Assembly: GCA_963669155.1 (NCBI GenBank)
Contig: OZ022583.1
Span: forward strand, 17,180,805 to 17,244,804
From: Arbacia lixula
Lineage: Eukaryota; Echinodermata; Echinoidea; Arbacioida; Arbaciidae
DNA: 64,000 nucleotides
Reading direction: 5' to 3'
Shown here one piece after another: positions 48,085-59,480 of this stretch; position 1 is the first letter of the stretch, and each line of letters starts with the position of its first letter. The notes under the pieces are model-generated. The model ran no database searches. It was given only the letters and a program-made list of their open reading frames with translations, and had not been told where the DNA came from. Position numbers and translations under genes: made by a program.

Positions 48085-49050
48085 TGATTTACGAGATGAA
48101 CAGCCGACCGTGACAACGGTTGGACGAACAGCTACCCAGGTGTATGCTGTATTAGTCATTGTAAATTTAGCTAAAAGATAACTAAATAAGTAAATAAAAC
48201 CTGTTAAGTGGCTTTTATACTAAATGTCAAATTAACCAACATAATTACATTGGTGATTAATTAATCGAAAAACTAACAAATCAGTGCCCTAGCTATACCC
48301 ACTAAACATATCAATCAAGTAATTAAGTAAGTGTACAAACAAATACGAGAGAATCATAGGCCAAGCATACTTAAATATAGATTTACGCTAATCAAAATAC
48401 CGGTATAGAAATATACAAATCACAAATTTTCATAATGAATGTCTTAATCAATGTTCGCAATGGTCGTATCAGAGCAGTTGAGCAGCTTTGCCGGCCACTC
48501 ATTAGGTCTTACGGCATTATGCACATTGACAGGATCTTTGAACCACAGAGGCTGGTCGTGGCGATGTCGCGTGGTGGTCGCGTGACTTCCGTGTGTGCTA
48601 GGCCTGCTACCTCGCCAGGTAAACTCATAGCCAGTAGGTGCGATATGGGGAAGGGGTGTTGGGCTAGGGAGGAAGGGAGCGCTAATTCGACGCGGTTGTT
48701 ATGGTCGATGGGCTGTCAAGAGCAAAAGAGGAGGGCCGGGCTTGAGGATTGATTTGACAGCTTTCAAGGGTATGGCACGCAAGTGAAACGGATTAAAGAG
48801 TGCTGACAAAGAATAATGAGAAGGGATTTGCGAAATGGACATGAGACGTCTAGTGTGTGTTGGTTCATGTGGTCTACAGACAGACAAGTGATAAATGGAA
48901 ATCTCTCTCTCTCTTTCTTTCTCTCTCTGCCTCTCTCTATTTTACATATAATATATTTTTATATACGTATATCAATAAATGTGAATACTGTAATGCTAAA
49001 ATCATTGACGGTGACGATAATGATAACTGTTATTATATACCTCATACATA
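48085..49050. other. Intergenic, no gene seen
   Basis: AT-rich up to 48,430, then a GC-richer patch (48,460-48,750) with a 105-codon open frame of no recognised family. A short (CT)n lies at 48,901-48,940. Confidence 0.5.
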
Positions 49051-49484
49051 GATTCCTCTCATCTGATTGGTTAAAAGTAGAGTCTTCGAAATAGCTGTGC
49101 CCCCGTTTTTAACAAGATGACGTCAAAATTAACTGTGCCCGGGGCATGGCAATCGACTGTGCCCGGAAAATAATAAGACAACCTCAACACCGCGCGATAT
49201 CGCTCGTGTGTGCGCAATCCCTGTACGCGCAATGAGTGTTGATTTACATGCCTATTACATGCTATCTTGTAGGCCTTGTCAGTTCAGGAAATCTTTTAAC
49301 CAATCGATGAGAAGAATCTATACATTCGGTTTATAAAACAAATATTGACTGCTTAATATTCGGGGCACAGTTAAAATCATAGGCCCTCGGTGATGCCCTC
49401 AGCTTCGCTTCGGGCATAGTCATGGTTTTGACATCATCTTGGGCTTATAATTTTAACTGTGCCCCTCATAGCAGTCAATATTTG
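49051..49484. repeat. Nested inverted repeats with recurrent CTGTGCCC motif
   Basis: Outer arms are 49,051-49,077 and 49,293-49,318 (CTCATC.GATTGGTTAAAAG type). A second hairpin has arms 49,339-49,385 and 49,441-49,484 (CAAATATTGACTGC and GGGCACAGTTAAAAT.ATA), with an inner GATGCCC/GGGCATA stem. CTGTGCCC also recurs near 49,094, 49,132 and 49,159. Probably one or two foldback MITEs. Confidence 0.75.
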
Positions 49485-50513
49485 TATACTGGTACTCCCT
49501 GCATAATCATCATCTAGGACTCAGTGTCTCCAATACGTTGTCACAAACTATTACACAACATTCTGAGCTAATAGTCCGACACAGTTAGAAAAGAAACTGT
49601 AATTTCAATATGTCACCAAAAAAAGATGATGGCACTTAGAATCTGCGTGTTATATCTCGACCATTTTTGTTTATAAAAGTGATGTATCTTCCACAGCTTG
49701 AGCCGAGACCTTTCATAATTTCAGCTCTGAACAGTGCTTGTCTGTTAACCGAGTAACTACGCATTATTACTGTTCCATTTTGTGTGTTTTAATAAATCCT
49801 GCTCAATACAATGTTGCAATTAACCATATTTTTAGTAGTGCCTTCAAAAAATTGAAGACCAGAAAACAGAACATATCCTAACTCTTTTACATGGTTTAAT
49901 CTCTATCAATATGAATGTTGAATTAACAAGTTCAAGTAAATGTAAATTTCAAACCTTTATGTGCAACCTCGCAACCTCACAAAACAGCAGTTTTTCTAAC
50001 CCATAACGAGCTAGCATGACATCTAGTTCCTTGCTAGACAATATTTACACATTTCACAATTCACAACATTTACACGTTAATACTAGACAACATTTATCGA
50101 TCAAACTATTCAAAATGATACGGCAAAACTGTTTATAAAGTCCAGCCCAATAGAATCAAATATAGCGGTTTTTATGGACATGCTATCTTCATGCAAATGT
50201 TTAATTACATGCTCTGATGCGATTAAGTTTGAATGGTCTTTACAGATACTCTTCAGAAACAGTCGCATGGTAGACAGGTTTGACTACATTTATAGCTGCC
50301 GTCTAATGATCGTCTCTCACTACTAACAGAAGGCCGTGACCTTACGCGGCCTGTCTGTGGGGGCCGCTCGAGTCACGAGGGGGGTATTTTAGGCACGGCG
50401 GTGTATGACAGGGGAGTATTAAACGGTGCTGCCGAAAATACTTTCAATATCCTAAATATTGTCAGAAGACAGAGAGAGAGAGTGGATGAGTGACGGGTTG
50501 AAACATCGGACGT
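49485..50513. other. Intergenic, no gene seen
   Basis: AT-rich unique sequence with a short GC-rich patch at 50,330-50,430. Nothing coding recognised. Confidence 0.5.
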
Positions 50514-50515
50514 TA

Positions 50516-51062
50516 AAGGGTTACTAAATTAGAAAAATAAGTTCCCACTAATCTATGTAAAATTATCCACTAAAATCGAATTTCACATTCGTTTGCCGCA
50601 ATAAATTTTTTAAAAAACGCACGCCTCAAGTGACGTATGAGAAGTCAAAATTCCAAAGATTGCAGGGAAGTCAACGATATACCATTTTCGTAATGTATTC
50701 ACAACTTTCCCCCTAACTACGTAGTAACGCGTTATTGCATTCACCTGTATCTTGTCATTCAGATTCAATGGATGGAATGCACTTTGAATCTATTAGTTGT
50801 TGCTACTCAGACAAACCTCGGACAAGCTTTGGGGTTCCCATTTTTAACGTATTGTTTGAATGGCGTGAATAAAACATTTTATTTACGCCGTTGGCATTTA
50901 TGGCATTTTTACTTCTCATACATTACTGGGGGCGTGCGTTTTTTTTTCTTCAAATTTCCGTCAAAATGAGACTTTATTGCGGCAAACGAATGTGAAATTT
51001 GTTTTTAGTAGATAATTTTACATAGATTAGTGGGAACTTATTTGTCTAATTTAGTAATCCTT
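50516..51062 (-). mobile_element. TA-flanked MITE with long terminal inverted repeats, copy 2
   Basis: The element is 547 bp, flanked by TA at 50,514-50,515 and 51,063-51,064, with the same AAGGGTTACTAAATTA ends as copy 1. The unique middle (ATGCACTTTGAATCTATTA) is inverted relative to copy 1, which fixes the relative orientation. There is a small deletion in its left inverted repeat. Confidence 0.85.
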
Positions 51063-51064
51063 TA

Positions 51065-51908
51065 AACATGGATTCAAGCGAGTTGAGGAATTATAATTGT
51101 TTACGCTATGCCACTCACCTGTCGAGGGAAATCAACATTTTAGGCTTGACAGACGTTTCCACATATCGGCACAATCAACAGCAGTATTCTTTTTGAGTGT
51201 GTTTTATCAGCGAATCAAAACGTGTTATACAATATACATAAACAGTAAAAAAAACTGAAAAGTAGCAATAAAGACAAAATTCAATATCTACAAATGGGAT
51301 TGAGACGATCAGTAGAAAAAAAAGGAAATGTGCCATTTTTCTTTGTGAAAGAGTTAAGTCTTATTATGAAGGCCCTTTGTTTTAATCTCTTTCATTTTGT
51401 TTGATTAGCGTTCACGAATATCAACACCATACGCTGATCAACACTTGTATTAACGTTTAATCTTGAAAGTAAAACAGAAAAATAACGAATCAAATCAAAT
51501 CAATTCATATCAAATAAAGCAAACGAGCAGTGACAAATGAAATACTTCTCGTTCATAAAAGGTCATAAAGGTCATAAAACGAGACACAATTCAACAAGTC
51601 AAGAAGATGAAGATGAAGAAATTAAGAAACGGGAGGGAAGAAATATACCAAAACAATTTTAAACAAAGACAACAACTGAAGGGAATATTTTATCAGCACG
51701 AGCACAAAAAAGGAAGAATGAAAAGGTAAAGAGAGACACGATACAGTAGAAGAAAAGGAGAAGGGAAAGGAAAAGAATAAACGGAGAAATAATACTCCAA
51801 AAGAAATGGACAAAGGAGCGGAGGAATAATATATTTCATCGCATTGCCAATTAAAAGAGGAATACAATGTTATATCAATCACAACACGATGACTACAGTC
51901 ATATATTC
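51065..51908. other. Intergenic, no gene seen
   Basis: AT-rich and A/purine-rich sequence (especially 51,600-51,830). No gene recognised. Confidence 0.5.
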
Positions 51909-51910
51909 CC

Positions 51911-51988
<78 letters not shown>
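51909..51988 (+). repeat. (CT)n followed by (TA)n
   Basis: A pure CT run of about 64 bp passes directly into TATATA. Confidence 0.96.
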
Positions 51989-51989
<1 letters not shown>

Positions 51990-52227
51990 CACATATAAAA
52001 ATACATTACATGTTTATCAAAAGTGGACAGACCACAAGGAGGGTATTAGGGAAATCATGGAACATTTGTCTTGCTGAAGTAAGTGCCTATGATAAAGTCT
52101 GATCGCTTACTCATTCAAGATCGCAGAAAAAAAATAGTCACGTGCTTGACATGCGGTTTGATAATTGTTGATTGCTTCAGGGTGAGCGTACCTTGGATGC
52201 AGTAGGTAGACGGGTAGTAGCATTGGG

Positions 52228-52481
52228 AAACGGGTGGGGTAGGGGTGGTGGTGGTGGTGGGGAAGGGATGTAGGAGAAGAAGGAGAGGGAGCCAAGAGGG
52301 ATGTGGAAATAGAGGCAAATAATATGCATACCGCTTGTGAAGGGGAATGAGGAACAGAGAGGGTAAGACGCAGAAGACTGAGGGTGTGAGTCTGAGAGAG
52401 AAAATGAGGCAGGGGTAGGGAGATAGACGCGCATTCAAAGGAAATAATCATGGACAGAGTACGAATGAGAGACGGGGAGAA

Positions 52482-52530
<49 letters not shown>
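52228..52530 (+). repeat. Purine-rich stretch with (GGT)n and (GA)n
   Basis: GGTGGT words occur at 52,245-52,260 and GA runs at 52,482-52,528, joined by G/A-rich sequence. Confidence 0.8.
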
Positions 52531-52532
<2 letters not shown>

Positions 52533-53499
52533 GAGGGGAAAGGACGGGGAAAACGAGGGAGAGACAGAGATGATTGAATAATTTAATTTATTTAATCGCA
52601 TTTGCTTCAGAACTTTATGTGCTCCGTTTGAAACCTGTATTCACGTCGTTCTTTCTCCCTTCTTCAAAACCCAATGATGAACTTTATTTTCTGTTGATAT
52701 TAGCGAGCATATCTTATGAATAAGTAAAGAAAGATGATAAACGAATTATATATATATATATATGTTTATATATGTTTATCATGTTTATATATTTATTTAT
52801 ATATATATGTATGACTAATGGATCTTCTGCTTCTTCACAGTCAAACAATGTTTTCGGTGGAAAAGGGCGTATGGGAGGGGCGCAGCTAGGGGGGGGGGGG
52901 AATCCCCCCACGCCATTAACTCTGGATAATCAATTGGGTTAGCCTGATTATGTCTAAAGCGCTCATGTCTAAAGACATGAAAGAGGGGGTTCTGTTGGGG
53001 TCTACACGGGAAATGGATGACACATGGGCGTAGACCCATGGGCGTAGACCCATGTACCTGGTTATCATGGGATTATCAGCGAGGGGCGTCGGCCTAGACT
53101 AGCCTAGCCTAGGACGGTAGGCAAGGGTGTGGACCCAGGCCCCCTTCAGGTACTCAAGCTTTGTATGCCCCCCTCCAACATAGAGGAAGGCAGCTCATAC
53201 ACGCCGGAGCCATTGATACCCAACGACAGTTCGGTTTATGTATGTAACAACATGGCGCATATTCTGTTGTTATCTGCTTGCCCAACAAAGCAACACGCGC
53301 CATGTTGTTACAATTTTAAACAGAATTTGCCAAACACTGTGTATGGTTGGCTCTGCTACTCGATGGATATACATAAGCATAACATAAACACACTTGTGGG
53401 AGCATCACCCTTGCTTTCTGCGCATGACAACGAAACCCCCTTACGCGCTATCACGCACGTACACACACATTCACACAAATCAGGGATAGTCATGCATCT

Positions 53500-53502
<3 letters not shown>

Positions 53503-53586
<84 letters not shown>

Positions 53587-53590
53587 CATA
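53503..53590 (+). repeat. (CA)n microsatellite with CG variants
   Basis: About 85 bp of CA with CGCA interruptions. Confidence 0.95.
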
Positions 53591-53943
53591 CGTACACACA
53601 TGTGTATTTCCATATAAACACACATTAATATGTGTACATACACACAAACAAATACAAACACTTAGCTCGGCTACACACATATATACATACATTTACTCGC
53701 ATGCACATTCAAACGGACAGAAAAAAGGCCACTTATTTGTAATTTAGTGACCCTGTCTAAAAATACAACCGATACCTGTATAAGATCTTTATGTGAAAGT
53801 CAAAGAGAAAGACATACGTCATTGACCGGACGGGCAGCAGTAATTCTTGGCACATGTCTAGGCAGCGCGCGACGCTATCTGCGCCATCTTGATGTAATCA
53901 AGGTTGATGGTTATCTCCTCGTGTCCAGCTCACTCTGTGCCCA

Positions 53944-54386
53944 TTAAAGCCAGGGTGTCCCTTTTGCAAACAAATTTATTAAAAACAAACAAACAAACAA
54001 ACACTGAAAATGGAAGAAGATACTGTATCAATGGACCCTGACTTTAAGCGAAATTATAGCAATCGCTAGATTTTGAGGAGGTTTTGGGCGGGTCGTCCGA
54101 ACCCTAAAGCCAGGAGACCGGGGGCCGCTGTGCGCTCTGGTCCGCACTGGTCCGCTCCAAGGTGCATGCGTCCAATAGGCCCGCATCACGCGCTGACAGG
54201 GACAATGCGACTATGAATGTAAACTATGCTCGATGTGTTTTAAACGTAATCAAGGATATTTTTTTCACTTTTCCTAAAAATATTCCTGAAGTTATGACTG
54301 TGAGATCTCATACACGTTATCTTTAGGGTACACTGCCGAATCCTATCCAGTTTATGACTTTTGCAAATGGGACACCCTGTCTTTAA
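53944..54386. mobile_element. MITE with CAGGGTGTCCC terminal inverted repeats
   Basis: The left end TTAAAGCCAGGGTGTCCC and the inverted right end TTAAAGACAGGGTGTCCC extend through TTTGCAAA, about 28 bp in all. TTAA (or TA) occurs at both borders (53,944-53,947 and 54,383-54,386). The 440-bp interior has no transposase frame. The superfamily is uncertain: TTAA suggests piggyBac, TA would suggest Tc1/mariner, and CAGGG-type ends also occur in hAT. Confidence 0.7.
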
Positions 54387-57265
54387 TCTAGACATGAAAT
54401 CAGGCACAGCCACTGTCTCCAGAGTAGTACGCCAGGGGGACGGGGTTCTTCTGAGGAAGCGCGTTGGTTTCATATTTAGTCGTGACGTTAAGGTGATTGG
54501 AATGGTCCGAGGACAAACACAACATCGATTATACAGAGAGCTCGGTCTCAATTCTAAAATTGGAAACGTTCATTTCCACGAGCGTGATTCATTGCTCTGT
54601 GAAGGCAGGTGAATAGAGCTTAATCCTATTCCAGGTTGTATATCAGCCTCGCTTTAAGAGAATAATTATAATGGTGTTAAAATCCAGGCGTTTCCTCAGG
54701 AGGGAGTATCTCTTTTACTCACCCCTTCGCCCCCCTTGCCCTCAAAACAAAATATTAACCTATTTCAGCACATATTGTAGTAGACAATGCGGTCTTCCAT
54801 TCATTTATTTGCATCTCTATCATTAAGTCTCGTTGATTCGAGTTCTAAAAGTACATGATGACGTATAATGATAACTCAGAATATTATGATTATGTAGGAC
54901 TATACCAATCACCATACTCCCTTTATAACATGTTTGAAGTACTCTTCAACGTTTCTACTTCGTATTCGTTAGATTTTGTTTAACATGAGTAACTCTCGCC
55001 CTAGATTAATTGTTTTGTTCGCCCAACATCCATTGACAAAATTACTTTAAAATATTATGTTTACAATGTTCTTCGATATTTGCTATGTTACTTAACTCAA
55101 TGGTCATGTTATCAATTTAAATGCATCTACCTGTTCGTGGTGTAGCTAAAATAATATAAAATAATAAAATAATATGTCACGGACAAGATATTCGTGATTT
55201 TACAATTTTGTTAATTTGAAAAATGCAGGAACCAAATGATGAACTAGTAAATAAAATTTTGAAGGGAACGAACCATCAATTGTATTCTCTAATCCAGTAG
55301 AACATTTCATTTTTGACCGACTTGCAGGTTGGAAACCGAAGCTTTCCACATTAATCTCAGCTATAACAACACGATCAGATATCGGCAGACGAGGATACAC
55401 GTACAGTTGCGAAAACAAAACCCGAATGAGTTTTGAATGACATCATATTTATCATTTTTTTGTCACGCAGAAAGTTAACTCTTGATATCTCAACGCGAGT
55501 CTCCGATATATCACGAACGGTTCATTCAAAATGTTCATTTACCATCCGCAATATGTTAGAAGTAAGTGCACATTCTTTAATAAGCGCTGAGGCTTTCGAT
55601 TGAGTAAAAAATATGAGACAAACAGGAAGCTTATATTTTCCCAGGTCATTTTATTTTTCCACAGGGTTCTGTGTATATAGCCACATGTGTTCCTTAACAG
55701 CCATCTAAATATTACTGTACAGTACTTTTTGATAACAACATATTTACATGGTTTAAGTGGTCAATGTTCATTCGCAGCATATACCCTTTATTCCCATCGT
55801 AACCGCAACAGTACAGTCGAAAAACAACATCTCCATTATGATGTGGTCAATGTTCATTCACACCCCATTCCCCTCACACCCACCCCCACCCCATCCCCGT
55901 CGTATCCTATACGTACATTACATTTTAAAATCAACATCTTCATACGTATATGTAAGTTACGTATATGTGTACACATCCCATCCCTCATCCCACCTCACCC
56001 CACCCCCATCATCACCATACCATGACTAATGAGAAAATATGATGAGTTGTGAAATCCGTATCAGCTCGCTTCACCCTACTTAATCTTAATCCCGCCGAGA
56101 GAGCCGGAGATATCGGACCAGTCTTACTCCACATGCAGCTGCCGACAGCGTGGATCGAGGGACGAGTTAGCAGGGATTGTACCTAAGCAGGCGATGAGCG
56201 AGAACCTTTCCCCAATAAGTCGCGGATTCAGTTTTATCCACCTTGTTTTAGTTAAGCTTCGTCCCCTATAAAGAGATAGAACACACCTACTATATGGAGT
56301 AGTATGGACAGCTTCTGGTTAACTACATTCATATATCATAAAGAGATGTATTAATGCGATTCACGTAATCTTAGATGAAAGATAATCAAAGGGTCTGGTG
56401 CATGTTTGCGTCGATGAATGGCGACCAAGCCAAAAAGAGCCTCGAGATTAATATATTTAGAATCGACAAATTAGTGTACACCTAAAACACAGCGAAATCA
56501 TTATTTAGAATGAATATTTCGTTCCTTAGTATTTTTTGGCATATAATTATGATATTGTATCATATTACAGTCAAACAAAACTGTCTACATCTACAAAGAC
56601 CATTGCCTGTAAGGACCATCAGTCTGTAAATACTATATACATGTACATGTAACTTGAATCCCTTTAGAACATTACTGTTTCCATTGCAGTGTACCTGTCT
56701 ATAAACACCCCCTCTTCTGTTTTTTTTTCTTGAAGTTGTCTATACAGACAGATTTGACTCTACTTGTCTTCATTCAGTTATATTTTTAAAACATAAACAT
56801 TATCCCATGTTTTCGTCAAACACAAAATATATGCATGTGTGTTTGTTTTGACTTATGTAATAAAATTTAATACAATTGTGAATCAAATGATTGGAGAGGT
56901 TTGTGCATATTTGAAACCATCAATAATCACAGTCAAAATGGTTGATACAGTTTGACAATCATTACTACAGTCTTAATAAAGAATGAATGTTTTTATTAAT
57001 ATTAACGTTGTCAGTTGTATTTGCTTATTGTATTTTAGTTCATTTTTATCGGTAATAAAAACATGTGCTTCATGTTGGATAGTGGATATTTTAAATGGCT
57101 CTTACATGTACAGCTGACTGCACGTCATAACGTCACGATACATGTTGATAAACAAACGTGACACGGCCTAAACCCACGTGCGCTCCGTCCAGGGCAGTTC
57201 CATTGTCACGTCCGTGCTAGTGGGCATACAGCGTAGTACCATTCTGCGTTGACGCCATGTACGTC
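54387..57265. other. Intergenic, no gene seen
   Basis: Mostly AT-rich unique sequence with a C-rich CCCCACCCC patch near 55,860-55,990. The small frames present have no recognisable domain. Confidence 0.5.
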
Positions 57266-57269
57266 ATCT

Positions 57270-57475
57270 TTATTTTCAGCCGTCGTACGATTATCAAATC
57301 GGCAAAGCGCTGGCCAGCTGCGTAAGGAAATGGCTTTACCCCGACGGCCCGGGCCCGTGGTGGACCCAAGGTGTTACAAGCGAAACCGCACGTACGCGAC
57401 GCCGTGCACAATATCGGCCGTTAAAAAGAGGTTACGGATTGCAGATCAAAATAGTTTTAATAATGTGACAATGAA
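57270..57475 (+). repeat. Diverged dispersed repeat, copy 2 (partner at 26,292)
   Basis: Shares ATTATCAAATCGGCA, AGCGCTGGCCAGCT, CCCGTGGTGGACC and CAGATCAAAATAGTTTTAAT-like words with copy 1 in the same order. Confidence 0.6.
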
Positions 57476-57696
57476 TATCAATGTGTTTACGGGCTCCGTA
57501 ATATTTTACACTGCTATCCCTTCCTAAATGTAAATATAAGTTGTTTTTTTTTTACATTTTGGCTAAGTCCGAGCATTTTGGATGTTATTCTGATAAAAAT
57601 TATTGATAAGAGGAACGTGGACCTTGGCTTACCAAGAATTAGGTGCGACATGTAACAAGACGACGAAGATGCCATTGCGTACCTGGATAGGGAGAA

Positions 57697-57697
<1 letters not shown>

Positions 57698-57772
<75 letters not shown>

Positions 57773-57784
57773 GGAGAGAGGGAG
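57698..57784 (+). repeat. (GA)n microsatellite
   Basis: About 85 bp of GA with AAAG breaks. Confidence 0.95.
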
Positions 57785-58047
57785 ACGGTAGGAAAATCTT
57801 GCCGAGGGTAAATGAACGAGATGAATTAGCGATTGTATGATTCATAATCCCGGATGCTGATTGAAGGAAGCATTGGTAAGATCTCGCGTCTGGGCTCAGG
57901 GGACGACACACAGGGATTTTCGCTGTCGGGCTGGGCCTAGGAAAGGAAACTTGCCTCGGACGGACTCTGTACAGACGACAACAGGGAGATTGCACGAGGT
58001 ATTCTAGAGGATGTAGAGAGAAGTACATTTAACTATGTTATTTAAAG

Positions 58048-58059
58048 TCAGAGAGAGAG

Positions 58060-58102
<43 letters not shown>

Positions 58103-58136
58103 AGAAAGAGCGAGAGAGAGAGAGAGAGAAAGAAAG
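58048..58136 (+). repeat. (GA)n microsatellite
   Basis: About 85 bp of GA with a TAAGAAAGAGC interruption, 260 bp from the previous GA tract. Confidence 0.95.
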
Positions 58137-59335
58137 ACACAGAGAGAGATACAGCGACATATGGGAAGACAATTACATATAAACATAGACACAGATGGAC
58201 AAACATAGAAAACCGAAAAAAATAACTTGAGGTGGGGAGGGATTCTAATATCATTATGAGCTCTTAAAAAACCCCAGAGACAACAGGAGAACATGTAGAT
58301 GGGACAATGAGAAACAAAATTATTACACAGTATGAATATTAGCAAGTTAAGTTGAAACAAAAGTACTTAAAAATATAAAGATGTTGACTCCGGTCACGAT
58401 GAGACGGAGAAGAATAAATTTGAGATGAAGAAGGACAAGGAGATACAAAGTAGAAGATGACCGTGACGATGTTGGAACTGAACAAGATAACGATATAAAT
58501 AGATGACGGTATGTTTGTATTTTAATGTAAATCATATGTTGTGTCAAAGTAGGAGCAAAGCAGGAACTACCCTGAGCAAATAAGACTAATAAATAATAAT
58601 AATAATAATAAAAAAAAACGGCATGAGCTTTAACCAGAAGAAAAATCAAGAAGACGAAGGAGAATAGGGTAGAGAGAAGTTAGCTCAACAAGGATAAGGA
58701 AGCTCGTATATACGGAGAGAGAGATAAACAGGATAACAGGATAGACGAAGGCGATGATCAAGTGATGATGGCCATAAAGATGAAAACATTCGGAAATACT
58801 AGGAAAGTGTCATTTATGTCTCATTTATGGGAAGACAGAAAGGAAAACATATCACTCGGTAATGTTAAAAAAAAAAACAGCCGAGGAAAATGACTGATAG
58901 ACCTAAACGACCAGTTGAAAGATGTGGTTTCAGAGGATATCTCGTTGAGATGACGATGAAAGAGAATAGGGTAGACATAAGAGATGGGAAGGGGGTGGGG
59001 GGGGGGTGGGTGATGGTGAGAAAAGAACACTAGGGGAAGACAAGGAAGTAATCTAATCAGATGACAAGTGGCGAAAAAGGAGTAGAAATAGAGAGAGGAA
59101 AGGCAGAAAAGGAGGGAGAGGGCAAAAATAATGAGGTTTCAGCGTTTGTGTGTGCGTGCGCGTGAGTGTTTGTAAGATTTTTTTTGTGTGTGTATGTGTG
59201 TGCCTGTATGCATGTTTTTTTTTAACATCAGTGATATTTCAACATATCTTAACAGGATAATTACTTAATTGAAAAACAAGAGAATAATCAATTTGCTATA
59301 CCGGTGCAAATGTTTATACATTGATTTATTACAGT

Positions 59336-59336
<1 letters not shown>
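58137..59336. other. Intergenic, purine-rich, no gene seen
   Basis: G/A-rich sequence on the plus strand with a small (AAT)n at 58,588-58,612 and a G-run at 58,996-59,007. No recognisable gene. Confidence 0.55.
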
Positions 59337-59374
<38 letters not shown>

Positions 59375-59418
59375 ATTTTTATGTGTATGTAGGTGTGTGT
59401 GAGGGTGTCTTGGTGTGC

Positions 59419-59450
<32 letters not shown>

Positions 59451-59480
59451 GTGTGGGGGGGGGGGCGGGGGGGGGGGTAT
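59337..59480 (+). repeat. (GT)n compound microsatellite with G-runs
   Basis: Two GT runs (59,337-59,370 and 59,418-59,455) are joined by GTGTATGT words and followed by a G-run to 59,477. Confidence 0.93.

Noticed and set aside
51270-51360. Possible eighth TTAA mini-MITE ending GTGAAAGAGTTAA
   Set aside because: Only one end resembles the family; no matching core or left TTAA at the right distance.
53129-53617. 162-codon plus-strand frame
   Set aside because: The second half is His/Thr from a (CA)n repeat and the first half matches no family I know.
54361-54612. 83-codon plus-strand frame
   Set aside because: Its start codon lies in the terminal inverted repeat of the 53.9-kb MITE, and the rest has no recognisable family.
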